Below, piece after piece: positions 1 to 11,766 of a stretch of DNA of 64,000 nt (position 1 is the stretch's first letter; each line of letters starts with the position of its first letter). The translations under genes and the position numbers were made by a program. The stretch comes from Delphinus delphis (Eukaryota > Chordata > Mammalia > Artiodactyla > Delphinidae), in NCBI RefSeq assembly GCF_949987515.2, contig NC_082694.2, positions 18,075,355 through 18,139,354 of the forward strand, written 5' to 3'. Under the pieces are notes generated by a model that had not been told where the DNA came from, did not search any database, and saw nothing but the letters and a program-made list of their open reading frames with translations.

Positions 1-1165
1 AACCATGGATCAAACTGTGGCCCACGACAGTGAAATCATGGAGTCCTATTCCTCCTTCTTTCTTCAATGGTTTGTGTCTGCTGGAAGAATGAATCTTAAG
101 AATGGATCTGGAAGAATGGATCTTTCCTGTACATAATAGGAATATTTTTCAGTTCAGTTACTGTATTCTTCAGCTCTAATATTTTTGTTTGGATCTTTAA
201 AATTTTTCTATTTGTTTGCTGATTTTCTCATTTTGTTCATTTACTCTTTGCTGAATTTTGTTTTGTTATCTGCCCATGTTCTTTCATAACTCACTAAACT
301 TTTTAAAGACAATTATTTTAAATTCTTAGGCAACTCACAGATCTTTAATTCTTTCAGGTTTTTACTAGATATTTATTTTCTTCTTTTGATTATATCATAC
401 TTTTTAGATTTTTCATGTTTTCCTTGTATATTTGTTTCATACCTGCATATTTGAAAATGTAGACTTTTGTTCTGCAACTTTTCACAGTCTTGCAGATCAG
501 TGCTGGCTGTAAGATGATGCCCTCCCTTTTCCTTTATTCCTAGCTGTCCCAAGGCCCAGACTCTGCAGATTGTTCAGCACTCTCAGTATGAGGCAAGACA
601 GGAACTGGCTCCATGAGGACACTCTGAAATGCTGGGGATAAGGCCCTCTTTACACATTCCCACACTTGTGGAGGCAAAAGCCTCAGTTATGTGCCATATT
701 CCAAACTCATAGAGCAGCACTGGCTGTAAGAGCATGTCCTCCCTTTTTCTTTGCTCTTTGCTGTCCCAGAGGACTGGACTCTTGCAGACTGTTCAGTGTT
801 TTGTATGAGGTGAGAGAGAAACCAACTTGATGGAATGTGCCTGAGAGGAGAGGAGGCCAGGCAAGCATATGCACACGCCAATCTCACTTTTCTTCCCATG
901 AAAGAAATTATAGGCTGACACAATCTTCTTGGTGCTGAGGTAAGCTGGTTTGAAGGAGGGACTGATGTGAGTAAATCAAAATTTCTCTTCTTACCCATAC
1001 ATACTGCTCTCAGTTTGTGCTCCTTTTATTTGACTTCTTATCTGCATTTTAAAATTCCTTTCAAGTTATTTTGCTCTCAAAATCGTTGTTATATCAGTGA
1101 TTCTGTGAAGAAACAAGAGCCAGGGTTTCCTACTCCACCATCTTGATGATGTCACTGTCTCCAAT
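1..1165 (-). mobile_element. L1 LINE, 5' UTR and start of ORF1 region (old, decayed)
   Basis: Read on the minus strand, the element begins near 1145 with CAAGATGGTGGAGTAGGA (1128-1145), a typical L1 5' UTR start. It runs leftward through two tandem copies of a promoter-like unit and reaches GAGCTGAAGAATACAGTAAC (157-176), a stretch typical of the L1 region just before or within early ORF1. No ORF1 frame survives. The rest of the element would lie left of the window or is lost. A 103-codon open frame at 687-998 falls inside the UTR and is not a gene. The class assignment is fairly secure; the subfamily is not. Confidence 0.7.
495..835 (-). repeat. Tandem duplication inside the L1 5' UTR
   Basis: Two diverged copies of a unit of about 115-125 bp lie at roughly 495-610 and 712-835, separated by about 100 bp. 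Each carries, on the plus strand, a CTGGCTGTAAGA block, a block resembling CCTCCCTTTTTC, then GCTGTCCCA, a GACTCT block and a TGTTCAGxxxT block in the same order. L1 5' UTRs of several mammalian lineages carry tandem promoter units, so this is most simply a two-unit L1 promoter remnant. Confidence 0.65.
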
Positions 1166-1308
1166 CATATATTATCTCAAATGTAAAAATTCATGTTTTT
1201 AGATGGTTTGTAAAACACATCTATCAGTATTTCTTACAGTGTTTTCTTCAACTTTCTAAATTAATTAACTTAGAGACCACCCACTATTTTATTACATGCA
1301 TTTGTTTA

Positions 1309-1775
1309 CAGGCATACCTTGTTTTATTATGCTTTGCTTTATTGGGCTTTTAAGATGCTGCATTTTTTTACAAATTGAAGGTTTGTGGCATCCTGGCATT
1401 GAGCAAGTGTATTGGTACCATTTTTTCAAAAGCATTAGCTCATTTCAGGTTCTCGTGTCACATTTTGGCAATTCTTACAATATTCCAAACTTTTTCTTTA
1501 TGATTGTATTTATTGTGGTGGTCTGTGATCAGCAATCTTGATATTACTATTGCAAAAACTTTTGACTAGATGAAGGCTCAGATGACTTTTAGCATTTTTA
1601 CTTTTTATTAAGTTATTTACATTATATTTTTAGACATAATGCTGCTGCACACTTAATGGACTATAGTATAGTGTAAGCATAACTTTTATATGCACTAAAA
1701 AACTAAAAGAAGTCTGATATTGGTTTTATTGCAGTGCTCCTGAACTGAACTTGCCATATCTTTGATGTATGTCTA
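1309..1775 (+). mobile_element. Tigger1-type DNA transposon, internally deleted
   Basis: The left end CAGGCATACCTTGTTTTATT and the following ACAAATTGAAGGTTTGTGGC match the start of Tigger1, a pogo/Tc1-mariner superfamily element. The right end, with GCCATATCTTTGATGTATGT and terminating near GTCTA, is the decayed inverted terminal repeat. TA dinucleotides flank both ends (1307-1308 and 1776-1777), as expected for this superfamily. At about 467 bp it lacks the transposase present in the roughly 2.4-kb full element. The 81-codon frame at 1296-1541 is incidental. Confidence 0.85.
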
Positions 1776-1777
1776 TA

Positions 1778-3464
1778 CTTTTAACACTGGTCTTGATGCA
1801 GGAATTCACTGACTTTTCTCCACTTCAAGATTTCCCAGCTGGTCAAAGTGGAAATGGTGTCACATGACTAATTACTTAGGTGTCTCTTTTCTCCACAGAA
1901 GCAAAGGGTCCAGGTAATCATTGGGCTCTGGGGAGATATTTATCACTGTCTAAGGCTCATACATATTTTTAGGTTCTCTTTGGAGTCAAGTGCCTTTAAC
2001 TGACTTTTTTTTAGTCCTGCCTGAGATGACTACTTTTTTCAGACAGAGTGCAGTAACCTCATTTATGGAGATTCTAGAATGATAATCTACATGTGATGTT
2101 TAAAATGAACTATAGTTAACATTAATTTGATGTGTGACTAAAACTTAAAAACATTCATTATCAATTTTGGTACACTTAAATATTAAACTGCTGTAAATAT
2201 GCAATAAAAATAACACCAAAGCCATTCATTGATGGTAAGGATACATGAAACCTTTAATGAAGTGTAGATTCATCTGGTCCTCGATCAGCACAACAAATGC
2301 AAAAAATGATACAGAATAATAACAATAGAGGGATACTATATTTTACATGAATACTTACACATAAAGCCAAATCTAGAATCATTAATTTTGAAATCATTAA
2401 ATTTGAAACAATAAAAAAGTCACTGATGTAGTAAAAAGTGAAGCAAAAATGCCCATCTTTTCTATTAATATTTAGCATTGTTCTAGAAGGACTAGAAATA
2501 CAATTTGGCAAGAAGAATAAGTGGTATAGTCATTGGTAAAGTGGAAATAACATATCTTTATTTACAAGTAATAAAGTCACATATCTTGAAAAGTTAAAGC
2601 TAAATCTTACCATAATGTAAAAATCTTATTGAATCATAAAAATTGGATATTTATTTTCAGAAAAAATTGGAAAGCATAATTAAAGAATACGTCCCATATA
2701 CAACAGCAGTAAAAACTTAAACTGCGGAAAAATCTCACCTTACAAAAAATGGCCTTCAAGTCAAGAACATTTGTGTTCCTGTGATATGGGCATGATCTTC
2801 TTATGAAGACATTTGAATCTTCAAGGATTCAATTTTTGTTTTTGACAGAATTTGTATCATTTAAAGGCAAATGTGTAGTCCACCTCTAGGTAGTAGAGAG
2901 GACACTATGATATGTTTTTCACATTATCTACCCCCATGGCTGAAGTTTATGACTTTAGACCATGACTTTCTTCTGCCTTTATAATCTGCATTCAGTTTAT
3001 TGTAATATAGCTTATAGATCCCTGCAAGTCATCTTAAATGTGCTTTTGGATTAAGACAGTATGTAAATAAGTAAACATAAAAATCAGAGACAGATATATT
3101 GAGCATGCTTTATTAATAAGGATAGTCAATATCCTTTCTGTATACTTAAACTATTGTAAACACTAGGAGACCTTTAGGTTTTATATACAGTACAATCTCT
3201 ACATCAATACTAATCTTTGTCTAAAAACACAAACAAGAAGCAGTCCTAGAATTTAGGTTCCATGACATTTGTGCAGTGCCTCACCATTATGTCAACTTTC
3301 ATTCTGCATGTAGAATTGATCTTATGGTCAGACTTCTTCCTCAAATTTCAAACTCTCCTTCTGACATTAAAGATTTTTCTTTTTTTCTGATGATAAAAAT
3401 CATCACTACAAATAAATGTAATAAGCAAATAAGGCAGATCTGTTGAATGCATAAAGTAGGACAG
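1778..3464. other. No recognisable gene or repeat
   Basis: AT-rich sequence without a repeat family I can name and without a convincing coding frame. The 85-codon minus-strand frame at 2254-2511 shows no protein features. Confidence 0.5.
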
Positions 3465-3715
3465 ATTTTATTCTAAATACATTAATGTATTAACTAATTG
3501 TCAAAGAAGCACATCAAAGTCTACGATGGAGTTCTATTTTTTTTGGTTGTTTTATTCCTTTTTTTCCACCATTTTACAGATGAGGAATTCCAGGCATAGA
3601 GAGGCTTGTAAGGTCTGCAATCATAGAGTTAGTGATGGAGAAGTATTTTACCACAAGCACTCTAATATAGAACTTACACTTCTAACCACTTTATTATACT
3701 GCCTAATCAAGGATA
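3465..3715 (-). mobile_element. MIR SINE
   Basis: The conserved MIR core is clear in reverse orientation: CATTTTACAGATGAGGAA (3572-3589), then GGCATAGAGAGGCTTGTAAG. Upstream is the 3' portion with TTCTAAATACATTAATGTAT. A T-rich stretch interrupts the middle. Confidence 0.8.
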
Positions 3716-3894
3716 AATGAGAAGAAATAAATATAGGAAGATATTTTAAACGAGTATGTCAACTGAATTATGTACTATATATTAAGTGATACAGCTTTAT
3801 TATCTTAACAAATACATATAATAACATGCTGTACAACATAAGCATCAATTAATTAATGGATATGGAATTATGAATTAATAACATTATTAATTAT

Positions 3895-4045
3895 TTGTAA
3901 GCATTTATTGTGCTCCAATAATTTTCTAAATCATTAAGACCAATATATCCTTTGATATATTAAATTACCCTAAAACATGAATTTTCTTATTGCTATATTT
4001 ACAAATGAGAACACTGAGGGAAAGGATGGTTAAATTGCATTTCTT
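3895..4045 (-). mobile_element. MIR SINE fragment
   Basis: GCATTTATTGTGCTCCAATA followed by ATTTTCTAAATCATTAAGAC and, about 100 bp on, TTTACAAATGAGAACACTGA reproduces the order of MIR 3' end and core on the minus strand, at low identity. Confidence 0.65.
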
Positions 4046-4169
4046 TTCCTTCAAGAGATGCTTATCTCAATTTCCTTTAACAGGTTTAGCACCTTTTAAC
4101 TAAACTCACCACACATTTATTTTTTCCCTTCCCTAGTAGGAAAAGAAGATTAAAATGACATTTTGTGAA

Positions 4170-4290
4170 TACTAGCTACTGTTCTCAAATAGGTCTCAAC
4201 TAATTACTGTGGATTTTTTTCCTCTAAAAACAAACTAAATTTTACATGAGAGAACTAAGTAAAACTGTGATACTTGCAAAGTTACTGTGG
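4170..4290 (-). mobile_element. Possible MIR fragment
   Basis: TTTTACATGAGAGAACTAAG (about 4239-4258) followed by a CTTGCAAAGTTAC block resembles a degraded MIR core in reverse. The match is weak and could be chance. Confidence 0.35.
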
Positions 4291-4532
4291 ACTATCTCCA
4301 TCAAAATCTCTTTTTAGGTGTCTTCTAAAAATTATTACTAAACTCTAGAAGGGTGATTTCCAATTAAAGCCATTTAACATGAAGAAAAGAATTATGGTTA
4401 CTTGTCATCTCTGCCTATCATTTTGTCCAGAGAGAGGTTCTGTAAACAACTACGGCAGCCCTCCCTCACACTGAACATAACTGAAAACTTCTGTGTCCAA
4501 TAATCCCATAATTTAGATTTCTAAATATGATC

Positions 4533-4588
4533 ATATATATGTGTGCATATATATATTATAAATGCATTTATATATAGATAGATAGATC
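4533..4588. repeat. Imperfect (TA)n/(GATA)n microsatellite
   Basis: Alternating TA, TG and GATA units within about 55 bp, ending in three TAGA repeats. Confidence 0.8.
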
Positions 4589-4799
4589 ACACTAAAGACT
4601 TAAAACTGAGGTTGTAATAGCCTTTATTTAATTAGAAGTAATTCTCACTGGGAAAATTTAAAGTAATCCAATCAAGGAAATCCTCTGATTTGATAAGCAC
4701 CCAAGGTATATACTCAAAATGACACAACTAATAATGCATGCCTGAGTCATTTCTAAAACTCAAATGACATATTGTAAGTAAATATGTATCATTAAAGTA

Positions 4800-4905
4800 A
4801 CTCACTGCATACTGGACAATGAGTAAGTTAGTTCTCTTCTCTGGGCTTCATTCATTTTATTCACTTGTAAAATTTGGAATATGGACTGGGTGCTATTTAA
4901 GTAGT
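4800..4905 (+). mobile_element. MIR SINE fragment
   Basis: TCTCTGGGCTTCATTCATTT followed by CACTTGTAAAATTTGGAATA corresponds to the MIR core (cytosine-rich block, then the TCATCTGTAAAATGGG block) in forward orientation. Confidence 0.6.
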
Positions 4906-7900
4906 ATAACATTTTATAAGTCTATAATTCTACAAAAGAAGTCATTTGTTCTTTTCAGGAGTTTAACTCCTAATTTATTATCCCTGACATAGTCCATCAA
5001 AGCTGTTTATGCCAAAAATCAACATAGCAATCCCCTTATACATAAATACTGAAAGGGTATATTTTAGTCTTGCTGCCATGAGGTCTGAATTAATGAATTT
5101 CCAAAAGTGCTCTGTTTTATAATTTTCATTTCTTTGTTTATAACAACTGGTGCATTTCATGTATCCTTTTCTTTGTGAAAATTTAAAATAAATATTATTT
5201 AAAGTTATAGTTCTCTCATTAAGTTTCTAGTAACCTTTCCCATGTCTTTGAGGGTGTTTTGATAATATATGATAAATAGTCATAACTCCAGGGCCAACTG
5301 ACTGATGGTAGGCAAAAAATAATAATCTGGAAGATAATGGGATGAAATGTAAGATGCACATCGTACAAGGTTTATAAAATAATATTTCTCCAACTCAAGA
5401 GTTATTGTTGGAAAGTCTCAACAATCCATGTCACCCACCTGCCTGTCTGTCTACTCTGTCTCTTCCTTCTTCTCCTCCTCTTTCTCCTTCTTTCAATGCT
5501 GTGTGTTTGCTGGAAGAACAGACTTAATGACTCACTGAGCACATTTCCTGGGCATAACTGAAGCAGGATGACTCTCACTATTGCTAGTAATGTAACTTTG
5601 TCCTTCCTTCATTTTTTCTTTCATGGCATATTTGAAGGAAATATTATAGGTTGGGGGTAACAAGAATGATATTTATAATATTTAACAATTTGTTAAAAAT
5701 GGGTACCTGCATATCAGAACCGAAGCTGCATATAGTGTTGGAGCAGAGTCCTGTTGGATTAGTCTTTATTGTTTGGTGGATTATGGGGCATTTCTTGTGA
5801 GGGGAGATCTGAGACAGCACCAAGGTGGGTAAGAACTTCAACATGAGATATTTATCAGCTTGTATGGAAGCACTTAAATACTTAAACAACATTTAGGGCT
5901 GCATTTATCAGCTTTGGAAATTAGAAGGTTGAAATTATTAATAATTTGAAAGTTTGTTGCCTGAGTTTTTGCTCAAACTACAGAGATTTAAAATCTAATT
6001 AATTAAGCAATGGTAATGTAGAAGACCATGAAGAAGCCTCATGTTTAAGACTGAGATGTCTTAAAGTCCCCAAACACTCTTCAGGCAGAAGCTGAAGGAT
6101 AGCAATAAAAGGCTTTTTGATCATATTTTTGTTACCACAGAGATTCCACATTTGATTAAATTGAAGTTATATTTAATAACATCTCTTTCCCTTTATATTT
6201 TAGTGAAAATAATCTTCATGAGTTGAAAAATATTGAAAATATAGTTTTGAGTGGTTAAGGTGAGTCTATTCAATACAAATAATGGCATCCGCAAGCTAAA
6301 AGAATTATGGCACAGAGGTACATTTCACAGCTAGAAGTTTATTTTTTCATCAAAAAACACCATGAATCCTTGTCTGCTACCATGTAAAATAGTATGAAAG
6401 GTGCTTTTTCAGCGTTTTTAAAATACATTTTTCTCAAAAACAAATTTGTCAAATAAATTTAAATTAATTTTTTTACAGTTTAAACAGCATACACCAGAGA
6501 AATATGGGAAAATTGAATACTACCACTACCATCACAACACAGAATGTTTCTCAGGGAAACAAATCATTGTTAGCACATACGATTGGCCAGAAAGCAAGGA
6601 AGAAGTAAAAGTTGCTGGTGCTCTGTCTGAAACATGCTTACATGCTAGTTGAACAATGGCCTGATACCTGTGTTGCTTTTCTTTTTCTTTTTCTTTTTTT
6701 TTGAGTCTAAATGTGTTCAGTAATAGATATACCACACAAAGGGATAAAGAGGGATGATTTCAGCAGAGCTTATGATACTAATGGGTAAACCTGAATTGAA
6801 ACTTGGTCATTAGTTTGTTTGCCATTGCAGGATTTAACAGAGGACAAACAGTATAACCAAATCCTTCATAAACACTGGTTTGAACCATTTGCTTAATGGA
6901 ATCCGTAGGTGAATTTTGCTTCTAGTCTGAATAATTGGTGAAACTGTACTCATTAACTGAATAAATGAGATTGACATTCCTTTACATCCACTAAAATCTT
7001 TTAATATTTTCAAATAATGAATTTCTTCTTCCTTAAACATGGCTTCTAATATAAGTCCCTATCTAGGATATTCAATCCAGACTTTCTTTTTTATCTTTTT
7101 GAATGCTGTCTATAAATTATATTCTTACTTTTAAATCACTCTATTTTTCTTTATTTCCTTTTTGAATAGTAATACTGCTCACATAACTTTACCAAATTTT
7201 CTTAACAGTTCTACTTCAAAGAGCTATTTGTAATTCTGAAAGGTCTTTGCACCACTTAGCATTCTTGTATATGTTTGCATATACAAGAATAATAATATTA
7301 TTCAGCATGTATATACAAGGCATATAATATATATGTATACATATATCATAATATTTATAATATATTTTACACACACATGTATAAATACAGACAGACATGC
7401 ACATGCATGCACATATAGATCAGGTATTGATTATTGATATAGATATTTTAAGTTTTTTCATTTACCTCTTATGAAGCACACATGAATTTAATCATAATTT
7501 ATTCACTTATATAGCAACATAAAGTTTCAGTGATATTTTGCTCTTTATTACAAATAGTAGGAACTAATTATAATTAATTAATTTTAATTAATTCCTATTA
7601 TTAAATACTCATTCTGCCATATACAACTTTACTCCTAAAATTCTCATACAAGAAAAATCAATATTCTTAACATCACTTTGTAGATGCATATATAAGAAAA
7701 TATATTCACTTTGCTATAGTCTAACAGAAAGTCTGAGTTCTGAAACCAGCACAGAATCTGTTGAGTTTCCAATATCAACATCTACTAATACCTCACACAA
7801 TAACTATATGCACAGAAATTCCCCATAAGCTATGTGAAGATGCAGATGATTCCTATGACTGAATATAGGAAGCAGTTTTGAACACCCGTCATGGGCCATT

Positions 7901-8490
7901 TTTAGAACACCTGTCATGAGCCTAAAAGTCAGACTTAATTTAAATTTGTTTGCTCTCATTTTATCAGTTTAAACTGGACACTCTTAAGTCATAGGTAATT
8001 CTAGATGAATACTAGGAGAAAAAAATAAAGCTAATATTTTAAAAGCTGTTTTATAATGGAAAAAGTGGGCCTCATGTTTAGAAACCAAAAGTCACCAAAC
8101 AAAGCATATTTATTATTTAAAGTATAGCTAAACAATGAAGTATTTGTGAACAGACCCTCTTATGCTCACTGCTTTTGTGAGGAATTCAAATAGGAGTTGC
8201 TCTTGGAATCCACTGGAAGTATGAGAAAGAATTCTAACTTCACGAGCATCTTTTCAACAGAAGATACAAGTCAAACTTTTATATTATAGGTCAGAAAAAG
8301 TTTCAATTGTCCACAACAGGGTGAAAGGAGGTTTCACCAGAAACTAAGGGTTTATAAGACAATATCTTGTTGGCATTAGTTTTTTGGAAAATACTCTAAA
8401 TTGTTTGAGTCTACTTTATGGTTGTAGGTCAGTTAACACTAATGAATGTGAAAGCTTTTGAAGATGAGGATCTGATCCCAAAATAGAAAT
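4906..8490. other. No recognisable gene or interspersed repeat; scattered low-complexity tracts
   Basis: I recognise no transposon family and no coding signature. The longest frames here are 60-82 codons, matching chance in AT-rich DNA. Low-complexity pieces are a pyrimidine tract at 5455-5500, a T/C-rich tract at 6676-6703, TA/CA-rich sequence at 7262-7400 and AATT-rich sequence at 7562-7605. A small local duplication lies at 7880-7922. Confidence 0.5.
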
Positions 8491-8494
8491 CTGA

Positions 8495-8670
8495 GTATCT
8501 TCACTGGAGTCAGAGTCATAACTAAAAAGCAAATTCACTCTGTGACCTTGAGACTGATTATTTACCCCTGGAGTTGTGCATTTTACCAACATATAAAACA
8601 AAAAATCATTGAACTAGATAACTCTTAGAGTCTTTCCTAGAACTAACATATATGACTATTTGATTTTACT
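8495..8670 (+). mobile_element. MIR-class SINE (MIR3/THER1-like 3' end)
   Basis: ACTGGAGTCAGAGTCATAAC, then CTCTGTGACCTTGAGACTGA, reproduces the tRNA-related to core order of MIR. The 3' part (TTGAACTAGATAACTCTTAG, then TCCTAGAACTAACATATATG) resembles the MIR3/THER1 tail. A small acidic minus-strand frame at 8416-8601 overlaps it and is incidental. Confidence 0.7.
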
Positions 8671-9200
8671 TTATTATATGAAAAGGAAAAGTGACTTTGA
8701 GCAATGTTAAGAAGGGAAAATAATATCATAACAGATATTGTTTACTAAGAATCTGGGCTGAGAAAAAAATCTCATCCAGCAGTTGACATCTTTGGACTAT
8801 TGTAATTCAATGGGTAATTTAATCTGCTACCTGGCAAACTCAGTTCCATCTAAAGTGCTGAAATGAACAGAGTGAAGTTTTTACTACAGTTTTAAAATAA
8901 ATTATTTTGAATAACTTAAACTAGTAAGGAGAATGTAAAGAAAGGTTTTATTTAAAAACCCTCTACTACCCCCAACTGTGCTGCAGGAAAAACGAAATTG
9001 AAGAATCTGATCTGCAATTGCTGTTAATATAATACATGAATATTTTCAGAATAATCGACTCATTCAGAGAAAATGATAACAGCATTGTCTGTGATGGTTT
9101 TTAACATAAGAAAATCACATTTTAGAAAATTTGGAAGCTATACCTTAGAAAGAAGAATATATGCCAAGAAACTCACTATTCAGGTGCTTAATATAATATA
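8671..9200. other. No recognisable feature
   Basis: AT-rich sequence with no repeat family or coding signature that I can identify. Confidence 0.5.
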
Positions 9201-9235
9201 AATTATTATTATTATTATTATATAATTATTATTAA
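9201..9235. repeat. (ATT)n microsatellite
   Basis: About seven ATT units, a TATA interruption, then further ATT units. Confidence 0.9.
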
Positions 9236-9619
9236 AATAAGATTATGTCATTTGTTTTTCTACTATATTTACATATAAATATATGTATATAATGCTTGGT
9301 GATGACTTTTATGTGATAAAATATTTCTTAAACAAAATTAATTTGGTTTTTAAATCTGACAATAAAATTTTACATACTTTGTCCTTTGTTTCTGAGAAGA
9401 ATCAAGTGATTTTTGAGTTTGAGAAAGTGACAACAATCCATTTCAAGCACCTGAAGAAAGTTGATATAGAAATGGTTACTTTTTTTTTTTTTTGCTAGTA
9501 ATGGAAATATTTAAGGTAGGAATGAAGTAAAATTAGAAATTACAATAAAGTAGGAAATGATTAATGGATATTGTTCTTGGTAAATAATGGATCATTATCT
9601 TTTAATGAAAGAGGCTAGA

Positions 9620-9770
9620 AACACCTGGGATCCCCATTTGGTAGTAAACTTATTTGCAGAGAGGAATGATTTGCCTAAACTTTGATAGGGAGTTAATAAT
9701 AGACCAGAGACTCAAAAACCAAGTTCCTTGAATCCCTACCCAAGTCTTCAGTCTGTTTAAGAAAAACTTC
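9620..9770 (-). mobile_element. MIR SINE (weak)
   Basis: GCAGAGAGGAATGATTTGCC, then ACTTTGATAGGGAGTTAATA and a distal TTGAATCCCTACCCAAGTCT block, follow the reverse-orientation MIR order (GAGGTTAAGTAACTTGCCC, then CACACAGCTAGTAAGTGG, then the tRNA-related head). Identity is low. Confidence 0.55.
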
Positions 9771-9910
9771 ATAACTTAAATTTTTAATTTAAATTGCATA
9801 CAATCGTGTTTTAAGCTGTGGTAGATTGTCTAGTAAGAGTGAAGGATAATAATATGTTTCTTCATTAATAATGCTAAATCTTCTGCTTTGAGTAACTCTT
9901 ATATGTAAAT

Positions 9911-10083
9911 AGAAAATGTTGACACCTGAACTTCCCTGGCGGTCCAGTGGTTAAGACTCCGTGCTTCCAATTCAGGGGACGCGGGTTCGATCCCTGGTGG
10001 GGGAACTAAGGTCCCACACAACACATGGAACAGCCAAAAAATAAAAACAATAATAAAAAAATAAAAAGAAAATGTAGCCACCT
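9911..10083 (+). mobile_element. CHR-1-type tRNA-derived SINE with target-site duplication
   Basis: The body (about 9928-10066) starts ACTTCCCTGGCGGTCCAGTG and carries a pol III B-box-like GGTTCGATCCC, then GGAACTAAGGTCCCACA and an A-rich tail with imperfect AATAAA units. This is the short cetartiodactyl tRNA-derived SINE. It is flanked by a 17-bp target duplication, AGAAAATGTTGACACCT at 9911-9927 and AGAAAATGTAGCCACCT at 10067-10083, with two mismatches. A retroposon, not a functional tRNA gene. Confidence 0.93.
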
Positions 10084-10544
10084 ATATAATAGGATTTACA
10101 AGGGGTCAAAGGCCCTTCCCAAATGCACTCTCTCCGTGACTTACATAAAACCTGATCTTACCAGTAGCTCATGTTTTCAAGACCAGCATTGTGTAAATGC
10201 AATAGCTTGTATAAGTACAAAATTAATTTGTAAATAATATTGATAGAGATGATTATCACATTAATTAACCTCATAGAGCAGAACCTTAAGGAATAATACA
10301 GGGGAAGGTGGATGGTAAGATTATCTCTGGGAAATGCCTGCCATACCAGATTCTATCAGGTGTACTCTTATATTAACAATATAAGAAACACCAGAAGAAT
10401 TATTTCCCACTAATCTATTATTGGTGCTTGAATTTTCATACTTAAATATTAATTCATTTTAGAGAAACAAAGATATTTTCCGGTAAGCTTCTTTTATGGA
10501 TTTATAATAGGAATAAATGGACCTAGAAATTAAATTGAAATAGA
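10084..10544. other. No recognisable feature
   Basis: No transposon family or coding frame is apparent in these roughly 460 bases. Confidence 0.5.
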
Positions 10545-10735
10545 ACTGAAATGTAACTCTGTATCTGCTACTAACTCACACTAAATATTTACAAGTTGCC
10601 TGAATTCTTTGAAAATCAGTTTTCTATTATATATAATGGGAAAGATAATAATATCTAATTTATCTAGCTATTATTAGGAGTAAATATGATAATGTATATA
10701 AGGTACCTAATTACTGTAACAGCATTGCCAGACAA
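10545..10735 (+). mobile_element. MIR SINE
   Basis: ACAAGTTGCCTGAATTCTTT, then CAGTTTTCTATTATATATAA, TGGGAAAGATAATAATATCT and AGTAAATATGATAATGTATA follow the MIR core and 3' region in forward orientation. Confidence 0.82.
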
Positions 10736-10744
10736 TGTGCATGG

Positions 10745-10920
10745 ATCTCTTCCAGTCCTTTTTAGATAAGCACAATTATTATTTCTATTTCACAAATTAC
10801 TAAACTGAGGGTAAATACATTTTTTACATGACACAGCTAATAAATGACAAAACCTAGAAATAGAACCATGTCCGTCTGAATCCAAAGTTTTGATGCATTT
10901 AATCTCTCTGTTATATTCCT
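10745..10920 (-). mobile_element. MIR SINE, opposite to the adjacent copy
   Basis: TTATTATTTCTATTTCACAA, ACTAAACTGAGGGTAAATAC, GACACAGCTAATAAATGACA and GTCCGTCTGAATCCAAAGTT are the MIR core and tRNA-related head in reverse. With the neighbouring forward copy it forms a head-to-head inverted pair. Confidence 0.85.
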
Positions 10921-10930
10921 TCTCATAGAG

Positions 10931-11362
10931 TGTGATAGGTAATTTTATGTGTCAACTTTAGTGTACTAAGGCATGCCCAGTTTCTAAGTGCATCTGTGAG
11001 GGTGTCTCCAAAAGAGATTAGCATTTGAATCTGGAGACTAATAAAGACAATTTGCTCTCACCAAGAAGGGTGGGGATCATCTAAACAGTTGAGGGCTTGA
11101 ATAGAAGAAAAATGCGGAGGAAGGGCAAATTCACCCTCTCTGCTTCAGCTGCCATATCCATCTTCTGCCCTTGGATGTTGGTGGTACTCCTGGACCTTGG
11201 GCTTTCTGACTCAGATTGACACCCTAATCCTCAGACCTTTCCTTTTGGACTTAATTACATCACTGGTTCTCTGGCTTATAGACAGCAGATCATGGGACTT
11301 CTTGACCTCCATAACTATGAGAACCAATTCCTATAACAAATATAACAGGCCCCACTCTCTTT

Positions 11363-11394
<32 letters not shown>

Positions 11395-11432
11395 ACTTCT
11401 GTAGAAAAGAATTCCTTGCTCTGACATGAATG
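10931..11432 (+). mobile_element. ERVL-class solo LTR, MLT2 type
   Basis: It starts TGTGATAGGTAATTTTATGT, then GTCAAC, GATTAGCATTTGAATC, CTTGAATAGAAGAAAAATGC, GACAGCAGATCATGGGACTT and CCAATTCCTATAACAAATAT, the order of MLT2-type ERVL LTRs. The usual 3' end (TTCTGTxxAxAAGAATTCC and GCTCTGACATGAA) follows a (CT)n tract that has expanded inside the LTR. No internal retroviral sequence adjoins it. The 75-codon frame at 11197-11424 lies in the LTR and is not a gene. Confidence 0.75.
11354..11394. repeat. (CT)n microsatellite
   Basis: Pure CT for about 28 bp, preceded by CCCTCC-rich sequence, inside the 3' part of the MLT2-type LTR. Confidence 0.95.
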
Positions 11433-11766
11433 GCAATCCTTTATAATTATTAAGTGGAGAAAGAGGCTTAATTCTTATTGACTAGGAAGAAAATTTTAGC
11501 AATGTTCAAACTTTGCAAAAAGTCATCTTGCCCTTTCACCATTCATAACATTTTTTAAACTGGATTTAATTCAGATAAACAATTTGGCTTTACAAAAATA
11601 GACTTTCAATATCTAAATAGATACACACAGACCTTATCAGACTTAAATAAGGAATGTAGCTCCAAGAAGATGGTAAGTGTTACAACTGTGAATATGACTA
11701 CAGAAATGTAACTGATACATAGAAAAAAAGAGAACAACTACAGTCCCAGCCAGATAGCTTAAAAAT
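11433..11766. other. No recognisable feature
   Basis: Short AT-rich spacer between the LTR and the next SINE. Nothing is recognised. Confidence 0.5.

Noticed and set aside
8416..8601. Minus-strand frame with an acidic DSDSSED run, looking like a processed-gene fragment
   Set aside because: The sequence is explained by a MIR-class SINE on the plus strand.
9928..10000. tRNA-like A/B boxes suggesting a tRNA gene
   Set aside because: They belong to the tRNA-derived head of a SINE with an A-rich tail and target duplication. No cloverleaf is expected. The same applies to the other CHR elements.
11354..11394. Polypyrimidine tract as a splice acceptor signal
   Set aside because: Pure (CT)n within an LTR, with no exon-like sequence following.
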